Source: Lasiodiplodia sp. COLG20 (taxonomy: Eukaryota > Ascomycota > Dothideomycetes > Botryosphaeriales > Botryosphaeriaceae). From it: a DNA stretch of 64,000 bases. The position numbers and the translations under genes are program-made. The notes beneath the pieces were generated by a model. It had not been told where the DNA came from, did not search any database, and saw only the letters and a program-made list of their open reading frames with translations. The stretch spans positions 1,798,001 through 1,862,000 of the forward strand of contig VNWV01000008.1 in the NCBI GenBank assembly GCA_009801085.1, in the 5' to 3' direction. This document shows positions 23,971 to 35,543 of this stretch, piece after piece. Numbering within the stretch: the first letter of the stretch is position 1; every line of letters begins with the position of its first letter.

Positions 23971-26702
23971 ATGCCCCCCATCAATGTCCGGAACCAGGCC
24001 GAGCTGCAAGCCCAAAGGACCAAGGTGCGCTCCAGCCGCTCCGTCCGCGCGCTCAGTGCCGCCCAGCTCCGCCGCTTCGAACGCTGACTTGTGCCAAACA
24101 GCTCACGAACTCCTACAATGAGCTCCTGGAGTAAGCTGCCCACCGATCGCCCCTTCTCTGCGCGCTGCTGGTGCTGACCCGCCCGTCCAGCGAGTTCTCG
24201 TCCTCGGACCTCCGCACCGTCGGGAACTACCAGCTCGGCCGCCTCATAGGCAAAGGCTCCTTCGGCAAGGTCTACCTGGCCTCTCACAAACTTACGAACG
24301 GATCCAAGGTCGGTGACAACGTTTGAGACGGAGTAAAGCTGCGCTAAAGGACGATGGAAGGTTGTGCTCAAGTCTGCCAACAAAAATGACTCCAACCTAG
24401 CTCGCGAGATCCACCACCACCGGCAATTTCTCCATCCGCACATCGCTCGCCTTTACGAGGTCATCGTGACCGAGACGCTGGTGTGGCTTGTGTTGGAGTA
24501 CTGTCCAGGCAAGCGCTTCCCGCTGTGATCCGCGCGGCTGAGCTGACCGAGCGCAATCTAGGGGATGAGCTCTATAATCACCTTCTCAGAACCGGCCCCA
24601 TGGAGCCCGCCAAGGTTCAAAAAATTTTCACGCAACTTGTCGGTGCCGTTTCCTACATCCATCTGAAGTCCTGTGTGCATCGCGACCTCAAATTGGAAAA
24701 CGTTCTTCTGGACAAGCACGGAAACGTCAAGCTGGTGGATTTCGGCTTTACTCGCGAATACGAGGGCAAATCAAACTACCTCCAAACATGGTGCGGAACC
24801 GTCTGCTACAGCGCTCCGGAAATGCTCAAGGGCGAAAAGTATGCGGGCGAAAAGGTGGATGTGTGGAGTCTTGGGGTCATTGTCTACGCTTTGCTTTGCG
24901 GAGAACTGCCATTCGATGAGGATGATGAGAATGAGACGAAGAGGAGGATATTGAAAGAGGAGCCAAAATATCCGGACCATGTGCCTGAACAAGCAAAGGA
25001 CCTGATCATAAAGCTTCTCTCAAAGCGCCCGCTTCTGCGGCCTTCGCTGCCAGAGATTCTTCAGCACCCATGGCTTGCAGAGCACGCGCCTCAGCAGCAG
25101 GTAATCCTGAAGCTGCAGCAGCCGCCTCCTTTCACCACCGAAATTGAAAAGGAGACTCTCCAGCGTATGCGTAGTGCTGGAGTGGATATCGACAAGGTCA
25201 TCGAGAACGTGCTGGCCCAGCGCTGTGACACCTTGGCAGGATGGTGGGCTTTGTTGCTGGAGAAGGAGGAACGGAAAGCCAAGAGGCGGGAGCGCAAGAG
25301 GAAAGAGCGAGAAGCTGAGGCAAAGAGTCTGCGCAGATTAAGTGCTGCTAGCAGAGCCAGTAGCAGGCTTGATCGTCTTGCTCCGACAATCAGAGAGATT
25401 GATGAAGAAGGCGCTCCGATCCCGACTCTTGGAGAACCGCCAAAGAGCAGGGGCCGGAACAGGGAGCGGACGTCCATCGCGACGTGTAAGTCCATGTAGT
25501 TTGCATTTATTCGAGCAATGGGAGATTAACTGAAAGTAGCCGCCAGCCCGGACTTGCCCCTAGTGCCCGAGGCATCTAGGTCGCCTAACAACGACAAGCC
25601 TCCCCCTCCGGTAGAAAAAGATCGGCGCGTCAGTTCCTCCAGAGGCCGCCCGTCGCTCCCGCCGAAGGAATATACACGTTCACGAAGGAGCAGTAGTATG
25701 CTCCACGTCGTCACGACAAATCCAGAGCTACTCGGGCCAAACGGCTTCGTGCCCTCGAAGCGGAGACGGAAATACCAGCAACCATTCCTCGCGCAGTTGG
25801 CATCGCTCAAGCATTGGTTCAAGGAATCGGCGAAACGCGCAAGATCCAGATCACCAGGTTCGAAAAACAGCAAATCTCCGAAAGGGAATCAAGGCAAGCT
25901 CACCAAGCCAGACGACACTCGGAGGCCTTCTACTACAGCGACTACAAACACCGCCAGACCCTTGTCCCAGGTCCGACCGGAATCACAGAACCGCGCAAGC
26001 TACATAGGAACGCCGCAACGCCCACGAGTTTCCACCAGAGCAAGCAGTGGGTCGAACAAGAGGGCATCTCTCTCCCCAGCGCCGATGACGCCCCGGTCAT
26101 CCTACCGACGCAGTTCTGCCGGCCTTCGAGGCCGCAAGTCCACATCCTCCTCTGTTTCATCGATTCGTACCATTCACCATGCTCACACCCACTCCAAGGC
26201 ATCATCCACATCTTCAGCGTCCCTAGCTTCGCCATCCGTCTCGAGCCGAACCGCCCGTAGCCCCCATCAGTCTGTCAAGGTGCTCCCAGCAACTCCGACT
26301 GGCACTACGTTCCCTTCCAACATCCGTCTGGTCCGAGCTACGGCGGCCGAGTCTGCCGCTGCGTTTGGCGGGCTTCCACCACCAAGCCCTGGAGTGCTCT
26401 TCGCGAAGAGAAAACGAAGCCCCTTCAAAGGCCCCGCGCTCAGCCTGAATACAGGCGGCAGTCCAATCGTGAGGGGTCGCGGTGAAGGTGGCAGCAGGAC
26501 CAGTAGTGTTCAGGGACGGAAGAGTGGCGAACTCGTCATCGAAGAAGAGAACGAAGACATTCTGGAGGAGGAGGAAGAAGATATAGAAGAAGTGGAGGCA
26601 TTTTCGCCAGTTTTGGCACCCGGAGAGTATTTGGAGGAATCGCCGCAAGATCTCAATCTATCTGAGGAGCCGCCGCCAGAGACCCCCAAGCTAGCACCCT
26701 AA
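23971..26702 (+). CDS. Kin4-like serine/threonine protein kinase
   Basis: CAMK-type kinase. Six exons, 23971-24024, 24102-24130, 24191-24308, 24361-24508, 24562-25485 and 25540-26702, give 811 residues. The Gly loop is LIGKGSFGKVYLA (48-55), catalytic Lys71 in VVLKSAN, HRDLKLENVLLD with Asp158, DFG with Asp176 and YSAPEML as activation end. The intron after VLEYCPG starts with GC instead of GT (donor CAG-GCAAGC at 24509), giving the correct LEYCPGDELYNHLL. After the kinase come a basic coiled region (KEERKAKRRERKRKERE), the block LGPNGFVPSKRRRKYQQPFL with ASLKHWFKESAKRAR, and a Ser-rich then acidic tail. That block matches my memory of fungal Kin4-like proteins. Yeast Kin4 acts in the spindle-position checkpoint; the role here is inferred. 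Confidence 0.88.
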
Positions 26703-27449
26703 TCTGGTCCAGGTAGGCGGCTATTCATGCAGCAGATCCGGAATTTTGGAGAAAAGGCAAGGTTGGAGTTGATTGGATTTCTGAGTTTCCTTTGGATTCA
26801 CTTCGAACGCGTTAAAGCACGGCTTAGTTGTCTCACCCTTAGTCGTTGTATACCCCCTTCACCACCTCGATTTTCTTTGGTATGATCGTCAGTCCGACTC
26901 CCTCATCCTTTTACATTACTACCTTCTATGCAAATTGATCGTTTGGGCTTGTAGCATCTGCTTGTTGCGCATTTAGTCTCTTTTTGTCGAGCCAGGGCGT
27001 TCTTGGATCCTTTTGTTAGACGACGGTGGTCCCAAAAGTGCGTTTTTGAGATGGCAGCTGTACAGAAGAATGAGTGAATATAAAAGGTGCTACGAGCTCA
27101 GTTCCCTCAGGACTGCAAAAGAGGGCGGGCGGCTAGAGCGTCCAACGGGACATTCGTGGACACAAATGCATTCGGGCAGTTGAAAACTGCCACCGGGAAT
27201 ACATGCACGGCGTTTGTGAAATTTTGTCACGTCCATTGTGCGAAGTGATGTGAAGAGTAGAAGGTGGCGGCGCCCGGCTGTGGGCTTGGCATTGCCAAGC
27301 TCGGGCCTTTTTCGTGGTGGGGAGCCTATGACTGGGTGAACTTCTTTCGCAAACTCCAGACACAACTCCAATTAACCCGCCCCCCGGCCAAGCCAGCAGC
27401 GCCCTCCCACGCCGGCTCACATTCTTCACAAGACCCACCTGTCGTAATC
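26703..27449. other. Intergenic region
   Basis: Kinase 3' end and upstream region of the eIF2 gamma gene, which share the plus strand. No further feature was recognised. Confidence 0.6.
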
Positions 27450-29180
27450 ATGGAGTCGGATTCGGATGTTCAGCACGACGAGACTCTCCACGACTCGGAA
27501 GTCGAGACGCAGGAGCCCCAGAAGGACGCGAAGCCCGGCAAGTCGGCGCTGAAGAAGCCTTCCGCCACGCCTGCTCCTGTCGTGCAGCGCCCTGAGCTGC
27601 CACCACAGCCCGATCCGAAGGATCTCGATGTTGCGTCGCTGAACCCGCTGACCGACTACATCATCGCCCGCCAGGCCACCATCAACATTGGCACCATCGG
27701 TCACGTCGCCCACGGAAAATCGACCGTCGTCAAGGCCATCTCCGGCGTGCAGACTGTCCGTTTCAAGAACGAGCTGGAGCGCAACATTACCATCAAGCTG
27801 GGTTACGCCAACGCGAAGATCTACAAGTGCGACAACAAAGAGTGCCCGCGTCCTACTTGCTATAGGAGCTACAAGAGCGAGAAGGAGGTCGACCCGCCAT
27901 GCGAACGCGATGGATGCGGTGGCACCTACAGGCTGCTCAGACACGTCTCGTGAGTAGAGTCCGCGTGGGGCTCTCCAGAACGATAGGCTAACTGGCAACC
28001 AGCTTCGTTGATTGCCCCGGTCACGATATTCTCATGAGCACTATGCTTTCGGGCGCCGCAGTCATGGACGCTGCGCTGCTGCTTATTGCAGGAAACGGTA
28101 TTGTCACATCTCCCGCAATTTAAAGATCGAGACTGACCGCAAGCAACCAGAAACTTGCCCCCAGCCCCAGACGTCGGAGCATTTGGCCGCTATTGAAATC
28201 ATGAAGCTCAACCACATCATCATTCTCCAGAACAAGGTCGACTTGATGAGGGAAGAGGGTGCCGAGCAGCACTACCAGTCGATTCTGAAGTTCATTCGCG
28301 GTACCGTCGCTGATGGTTCTCCCATCATCCCCATCTCGGCTCAGCTCAAGTTCAACATCGACGCCGTGAACGAGTACCTAGTGACGAAGATCCCGGTGCC
28401 TGTGCGCGACTTCACGGCCAAGCCTCACATGATCGTCATCCGTTCCTTCGACGTCAACAAGCCCGGTGCCGAGATCGAGGAGCTGAAGGGTGGTGTTGCC
28501 GGTGGTTCGATTCTCACTGGTGTTCTCAAGCTCGGCGACGAGGTCGAGATCAGGCCAGGTATCGTCACCAAGGACGAACAGGGCAAGATCCAGGCGAAGC
28601 CCATCTACTCCCGGGTGGTGTCTTTGTTCGCCGAGCACAACGACCTCAAGTTCGCCGTTCCCGGAGGTCTCATTGGTAGGTTCATCCAACAGTGCACCGC
28701 GCGTTCGCCTCGACTGACTTTCTTTAGGTGTCGGTACCCGCGTCGACCCCACGCTCTGCCGTGCCGACCGTCTGGTCGGTTTCGTTCTCGGCCTCCGCGG
28801 CCACCTCCCCGCCATCTACACGGAGCTCGAGGTCAACTACTTCCTTCTCCGCCGCCTGCTCGGTGTCAAGACGGCAGACGGCAAGCAGGCCAAGGTCGCG
28901 AAGCTTGCGAAGAACGAGGTGCTCATGGTCAACATTGGCAGCACGGCAACGGGCGCTAAGGTGGTCGCCGTTAAGGCCGATGCAGCGCGCCTTACTCTGA
29001 CCAGCCCGGCGTGCACGGAGATCGGCGAGAAGGTGGCGCTCAGCCGCAGAATAGAGAAACACTGGCGTCTCATTGGTTGGGCAAACATTGTTGCGTAAGT
29101 ACCCGAAACCCGATGCGAGGCGCGATGCATAAACTAACTCGGGCTGCAGCGGTACGACGCTCACGCCCACGTCGGATTGA
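27450..29180 (+). CDS. Translation initiation factor eIF2 subunit gamma
   Basis: GTPase subunit of eIF2 that brings Met-tRNAi to the 40S ribosome. Five exons, 27450-27949, 28003-28097, 28151-28675, 28728-29094 and 29150-29180, give 505 residues. The N-terminal 85 residues are acidic and Pro-rich. GTPase motifs: [14 protein letters not shown] (P-loop), [15 protein letters not shown] (G3, rebuilt over intron 1), QNKVDL (G4) and PISAQL (G5). Between P-loop and G3 lies the zinc knuckle with paired Cys ([11 protein letters not shown] and PPCERDGC). The last exon encodes only 10 residues ending TPTSD. Close to yeast Gcd11 and of similar length (527). Confidence 0.97.
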
Positions 29181-29981
29181 GCGGGCGCCGGTTCGCGCGG
29201 GGAGCAACACCGAGGCACGAGGTCGGGGCGCATGGATTGATGGGCGAAAAGTAAGCTAGGCACGGAGGTGTTACGGATTCCAGGTATCTGCGTGCAGCTT
29301 GAGGCTGCGACATCATGTTATATACGGCATCGTCAGTCACATGGCGTGGGTAGAGGGCGGGAACCAAAAGTTGCTGTGTTTGAAGCAGCGGGACCAGACG
29401 CGGGCGGCAGGGAGGCTTGGATAGACAGGGTCCGACATGTCGCAGGCCCCGGCGCAGGGCACGAATACACGGAAATGCAAGTGGTGTTGCCGAATCACGG
29501 CGGTGATGATTGGCACGTAAGGGGCCGAGACCCTGGGGCAGCCGACGTTCCGGGGGCGCCGCTTTCACATGAACGAGCCAGGAACCGCTCAACAAAAGAG
29601 AGCATAAGCTGCATACGCGCCCAAGCGTACCCCCGCTCCAAACGCGCCGGCTGTCATCATGCCAGCCTCCGCTGCTTCATAAAGCCTCAATTGACCGCTA
29701 GCTCGCACGTGCGGCACCGACAGAGCCCTTTCCACGCCGCCGCCGTCCGCAACCCGCGTCACACCAACGCTCAGGCGAACCAGACAACACCGACCGAATA
29801 CGCAGCACCGGTGGCGCGCGTCCAGCTGATCTCCACCGCTGCACATCCCCCGCTTTCTGTCAAAAGAGCCGCAGGATCAGCTCCTTGTGCCAGCATTGGG
29901 ACTCCCCTCAGCAACAGCAACAGCGCTCTTTAGCTCCGCATTTGCAAGCGCCAGTTCTCGCGCCAACCCATACCCAACACC
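29181..29981. other. Intergenic region
   Basis: Between the eIF2 gamma and INSIG genes. Open frames are present on both strands but none is recognisable. Confidence 0.5.
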
Positions 29982-31524
29982 ATGTCATCCGACTACTCGC
30001 ACGACCAACCACCACACCAGCAGCCGCACTTCCACTCCTCGCAGCCGCAGATTCTCCGGCCCCTGCCGCGACGCCCCTTCGAACTCAATCTCACGCCCGC
30101 CACCAGCTCCTCCAGCGCAAGCTCGCAGCCCTCGCCGAACCCCAACAACGCCGGCCGTACCGATGCCTCGTATCCCCCTCTCTCCGCGCAGCTCGACGCC
30201 CGCCTCAATACTCGCTCGTCGACGCCCGCCGGCCTGGACGCCGCCGACGACTCGGACGTCAAGCGCAGCCGCAGCATCCTGAACCTCACGGCGAGCACCT
30301 TGTTCGGCATCTACCAACCCACTGCCGGCGGCGGCGCCGGTGGCGACAATGGCAGCGAGCCCCCGACGCCCTGGGGCACCGGCGCTGAGACGCCCGCGTA
30401 CATTGGCGGTGGAGGCAGTAGCAGCGAGTTGCGCGAGTGGGAGCAGCTGCGCCTCGCCGGCCTGGGGTCGCGCAACGCGGCCAACCCGGCGCCTCCCTCT
30501 TACCAGACGAGGAGCGTATCAGGGGCAGGAAGGGGTGCTGTCGTCGCGTCTTCTTCGGGTGCCGGGGCTGCTGCGTCTACGGATTCGCGGAGAGGGTCTT
30601 TCGTCGAGGGCGCTGCGGAGAAGAGCGGAAATAAGGTTTTGGGGTTGGTTGCGAGAGTGGTGGCGCTGTTTGGGTTTGGCGTCGTTTACGGTGTCATCAT
30701 CAGCCATTTGCACGATAATAGACACATTGCGCCCGTTAGGGTTGAGGGTATTGACCGTGGACACTGGGGCTACCTTGTTTTCTGGGGTTTGGCAGGCGTG
30801 GCGCTGGGCAGCGCGCTGCCGTGGGTTGATCTCTTCTGGGAGGGACGGAAAGCGGCTGCCATTGCGGGCGCGAAGGGTAAAGATGGGAAGAGAAGATTGA
30901 AGGGACAGGTGCCGAGCGTGGTGGGTACTAGGTCGAGAGATGGTGCGAGTCAAGAGTGGAATGATGTGGTGAGGAGTGTGGGTGCGTTTGTGGGGATTGC
31001 TTTCGCGATTGTGAGTGCGCTTTTCTTACCGCTTCTTATATTCATCGAGGCCTTTGGGCACTTCCCCGCATCACACATTCTAATTCCCATGATGCTTCAA
31101 TCTCCAAGGCTTCGGGGGCTAACATTGCAAATAGCGCAAACTTCAGTGGCAATCGACGACTCAGATCTCGCTCACCCTGGCCCTTGTAAATCCGGCTCTG
31201 TGGTACCTGCTCGACCGCAGCAAACCCGGCTTCACGCTATCTATGCTTGTCGGCATCACCGGCACAGCTATCATGTTGCTCCTAGGCCAGCATTCCAACT
31301 CAGTCGCCTTCATTCCTAGCCCGCCTATTGTCGGCGGAAGCGGCCCCAACTCTAGTCTTCGAGTAGGTGCAAGAGCTACGAGAGTTGGTGGCGCGAGCGG
31401 AATAGGCGGGTCGCAGGGCGACTACGAGAGCACCGTCGGGGTGGCTACGTGGTTCGCCAGCGTGCTGTTCTGCAGCTGTGTGTGCTTCGGCAATATCGGG
31501 AGGAAGCTGGCCCTTCAGGGTTGA
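29982..31524 (+). CDS. INSIG-domain ER membrane protein
   Basis: Insulin-induced-gene family protein. Such proteins sit in the ER membrane and control sterol synthesis by binding HMG-CoA reductase or SREBP-Scap; the Aspergillus and fission-yeast homologues are InsA and Ins1. Two exons, 29982-31010 and 31135-31524, give 472 residues. About 200 N-terminal residues are Ser/Pro/Gly-rich, with LNLTASTLFGIYQ as a conserved island. The INSIG core starts at KVLGLVARVVALFGFGVVYG and contains SHLHDNRHIAPVRVEGID, HWGYLVFWGLAGVALGSALP, and after the intron RKLQWQSTTQISLTLALVNP and LWYLLDRSKPGF. Six membrane segments are expected. The partner in this organism is inferred. Confidence 0.9.
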
Positions 31525-33270
31525 AAATAAGCGTTGTCCCGAACTGGTCTCAACAGCATCGCTAGTATTCTTACGACACCTGTCGATGGCAATTGAATAT
31601 CTTCATGATTTGGCGGGGTAAGGAAGCATGTTGGCATTTTCGGTATTTGGCATTACTTGGTATCATGGACGGATATTGCTGGGAAATCTGTTGTTGTTCA
31701 TTCACATACTTGGGCGGCATAAGCATTCTCTGTTCTAGTTAAATGTTTGGCATGGTGGTAGCTGGATATTGGTCAGATTGTGGATTTGTTTCGGTCGGTT
31801 CTACTTATTCGCTCCTTTCGAGAGAATCCTCTCCTCCCTCCCCTCTCTCTTGGTTGTTGTCTTTTTATGGCAGGGCTGTCTGACCATTTTGTTCTTTCTA
31901 GGAAAGCATAGCTCAGGCGCTGTTTGCTAGGCGTATGGCGGGCCTTTGGTCTCATGTCTATCTACGCATCTCTGACGAAACGACGTCCGATGTTTTCTCG
32001 GTATGCAGTTGCATAGCTCATACTTTGCGGCTCTGTGAAGCTTTCAACTTGCTTCGCTATTCAAACACTCGTCTCCCCGTTTTGAGTTCATACATTTACT
32101 GTGGAGATCGGTTTGCATCTAACGCCACGCCATTTGATATTTTTTTTTCCATAGAAGTCTATTAAGGATAGGTTGCCGAGGAGAATTCGTATTTCTAGCA
32201 AGTTGAAGCGCTTGTCCTCATGTCAAGGAACCTCACTCTTGAAAGCTCTCACTAGGAGATAGTACCTTGCTCATGTAGGTGGTTGAACTCAATTTGAGAA
32301 TGTACGTGTGCAGCTTCAAAGTCACGTCTACGTCCAATTGTTTGCTTCACACATCCATTACTACAGAACATAAACGTTCCTTGTGTCTACGCAGGGAGGC
32401 AATCTTCTGGATCCTCCTGTGACATGAATTTGTAAGGAATTGACGGTGTTAAGACTCAGATAGGCATCCCAACTTTTCCCGGATGGCGAGAGTAGTATCT
32501 ATGATCGCTACCAGAAAACGTGATGGGGGACAGTACAACAAGACAAGTCAACTATTTTAGCCTCTGGCCCTACTAGTTGCCCAGCTATTGCTACAGTGCC
32601 GCAAGGAGACATACATTTGGGCGTTGTAGCTTCTTTCATTTGAAGAACTCTTCTTCACCTAGCATTCCTTTGTTCTTTTTTTCCTTCCAAGAAAAGAAAA
32701 AAAAAAACTAAATGTTGTTAATCTCACTTACTAATATGCGTCCTTTCTCTTACTGTCAGAATCGAAGAAGAGCTTGAAAAGGTGCATTACTAAGTGTTTT
32801 CGAAATACGTTCACCAGCGCAAGCCACGAGATACACTCTCTGGGCAGATAGGTCGAGGACCGCGTGCTGACTAACCCAATGTTTGAGACAAGGGCTCCTC
32901 TACACATTTATCTTGCCCTCATTTCCGATATAGAACGGCTTGGTGCGTCGCCTAACGGCAAAATAGGACATACAGGGTTTCGGCACGCCGTGTGCTGGAC
33001 AGAGATCGGTGTCGAGTCTGAGAAGATGAGAAAGAATGGAAGCTAACCTGGGAAAAAGTCTGTTGGAACCTGGGTTGAGTCAGTGGGAGGGAGGCGATGA
33101 ATGAGCATGCCGTGAAGACGTCTGACGGTCCGGAAGGCAGAGATCTGCTCGTCAAGTGTTTGTCGACATTGATCGAGTCGGAGAAGGCGTCACTGTGCTG
33201 GGGTTGATCAGGGCGCTCTGCCCGACATCATTAGCCGCGGGTTGCGTCGTATTTGTTGAATGCGATTGCT

Positions 33271-33313
33271 GGATGGCAGAAGGCAGATAGCAGATGGTAG
33301 ATGGCAGATCAGA
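33271..33313. repeat. Degenerate GGCAGAT tandem repeat
   Basis: About five imperfect copies of a 7-10 base unit (GGCAGAA, GGCAGAT, AGCAGAT, GGTAGAT, GGCAGAT). It lies in gene-poor DNA. Confidence 0.7.
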
Positions 33314-34897
33314 ATGGCACTTCTCACGATGAAGAGAGGTACGAAAGTAGTGACAGGAGCAGATACTCGAGAGAAAACAGCCAGGCACTCCCTTCTCTTG
33401 GGCACGCAGGATCGGACATGCAGTAGTGTAATGCGACGCACATACACTCGCGACACGAACAGAGCAGGAGGCTCGGACGCGGGAGAAACGGGGAAACTTT
33501 TGATTGCGGTGCAATTCACTAGCGTATCGCCGGTGTCCCAAGGCCACGTTGCTGGCCCCCAGGGGCCCCCCCTCTCCAAAAGAAAAAAAAAGACCGACGA
33601 CAGGAGAGCGAAAACGTCAGCTTGCGTGTTCTCATCAGATATTTTTCCATGCTTATTAGTCAAGTTCGAGCGGACCGACCCGAGTACTCCCAACGAGTTT
33701 CGCCGAGGGAGATATGGGCGAAAGATAAGCATGACTGGGACCCACTTGACTCGGTTCGCGCGGGCGGTGGTAAATACGCGTAGCCATTACGCTGAGTAAC
33801 TAGTGGGGATGAGATAAGAGCGGATGCCGTTCTGCAACGGTTGCATTCCCGACATGGCGCGGCGTTTGGGTTACCAGGCCGACAAAAAATAGCACCTCGG
33901 GTCCAGCGGTGCACCATTGACCGCTCAGAAGCGGGATTATGATGATCGCACAGGTGACAGGCGCTCTCCGCATTCTCTCCGCATTCTTCTCCGCACTTTT
34001 ACGTACTGAGATCCCTTTGGCGTGCTGTTCAGGAGAAGCTCGTGCGTGGAACCGGGTTGGTGGCACTGGGAGCGGGGAAAAGTGTTACGTTTGGAAAGGC
34101 TTATATAGGCAAAGGCTCCGGAGAGGGACGGCGGATTATAACGGCGGAGCGGCCGGCGGAGCGGGCCAAGGCCGCAGTGCGCCCGGTATCTGGCCAGGAC
34201 CCCGGGTTTCTGCTTGCAGTTTCTATGACTACTGCATTAGAGTTGGCCGGTAGATCTAATCGCACGGACGGGGAAAGGGACTATTGTGGGTCTGCGTGCC
34301 GACCACCACAACAGTGGTGAGAGCACGCGGGATCCGGGACCGCGCGGGAGTGGCTGTGCGGCTTTTTTCAGAAATTTCCTGAAGGCTGCTTGGCCGGAGA
34401 AGAATACTCGGGAGTAGCCGTACGACGGCTCCGCATGAGGAATGTGCCTTGCCGCGACGCCGCTTGGCACCTCCGCCGAGCCTGCCTGGGCTGATATAGG
34501 CAAACAATAAGCGGCCAGAGCTGGAGCCTAGCGCCTTTCGTACCCAAGCTTCGAAATATTCAACACTCCGTCCTAATCACGCATCCCGCCAATCAGGGCG
34601 CAGAGCGTCTTGCGCACCAGCTCATTCGCTCACCAACCCAGACGTGCGAAGGGCGGTGCTATCTCGAGCTGCCCGCGCTCAGCCTATTGCTCTGCGCTCG
34701 GATGCGCAGCTACCGCATCTACTCTAGCTTTCTGAGACAGGCAGAACAGCTGATCGACGACCGGGGCGCCATTTCCATCAGGCGTTTTCGTGCGGCGCGT
34801 CATCAGCGCTCTCTTATCGGTGGCAACAGCAGGGGCCCTGTGCGCGGTTCCATGCTCTGATCCACCCCTCGACCACCACCAGCCTTACGGCACTCGC

Positions 34898-34921
34898 CCG
34901 CCGCCGCCGCCGCCGCCGCCG
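34898..34921. repeat. CCG triplet microsatellite
   Basis: About eight CGC/CCG triplets in a row, outside any recognised gene. Confidence 0.85.
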
Positions 34922-35241
34922 ACGTCGCAGCGGCTGGCCGCGGCTCGTCGGTAGCCAGTGGCTGAAGAGTGGGATGGTGGGTGAGATGCGGCAGGCTTCT
35001 GGAAAGACATGGCGCATGGCCGCGAGTCGGCGAGCCCGGCGATCAGCACGAGTCGCGGTCGGCCAATTACGCACTTAGCGTTATCAGGAAGGTCTGTGTT
35101 TGATGGCTGCGAACGGCGCCCCCGGGTGCTACTAACGGCCGTGAGAGGTCGCCACGCCGTCACAGCATGTTGGTGAGCGAGGCCGCTTCTTCGTCTTCTT
35201 CTCGCGTGTGCGAGCCCAGCGGCGAAGCCTGCTTGGCCGCG

Positions 35242-35248
35242 AGATAAG
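35242..35248 (+). promoter_or_regulatory. Candidate GATA-factor site (AGATAAG)
   Basis: HGATAR consensus about 300 bases before the permease ATG, with further copies at 33723, 33812 and, reversed, 34813. Fungal nitrogen regulators of the AreA type bind this motif upstream of permease genes. A single 7-mer is weak evidence; the context makes it plausible. Confidence 0.3.
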
Positions 35249-35543
35249 AACGTGTCGAAGCCTGAGGGTTGCAGCGACAATTGGTCGCGCCGCGGGCGGC
35301 TAACTTGTTTGGGGTGGTGCAGACGCAGCGCGATGTAATGGGATGAGCAAGAGAGGGCGTGGGATCTTGGCGCTGCTATCGTATCGTTGTTTGCGGGCCT
35401 TAGCCGGGGTGCTTCATCGCCGCGCCGCTAGCTGCATCTCACCCCGAGCGACACCATTTAAGTCTGCCGCTGCACGCCCTCTCGCCGGCCAGCTCCCAGC
35501 GCCCGCCCATCCTCCCTCTGCCGCTTCAGTCGCCTGTCGAACC

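Larger units (their letters stand above)
31525..35543. other. Gene-poor 4 kb upstream of amino-acid permease
   Basis: I find no convincing gene here. The first 1.3 kb is AT-rich and includes a degenerate foldback arm near 32275-32310. A degenerate GGCAGAT-type tandem lies at about 33271-33313 and a CCG triplet run at 34898-34921. AGATAAG GATA-factor sites occur at 33723, 33812 and 35242, with another on the other strand at 34813. The right part probably serves as a long regulatory region for the permease. Confidence 0.45.
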
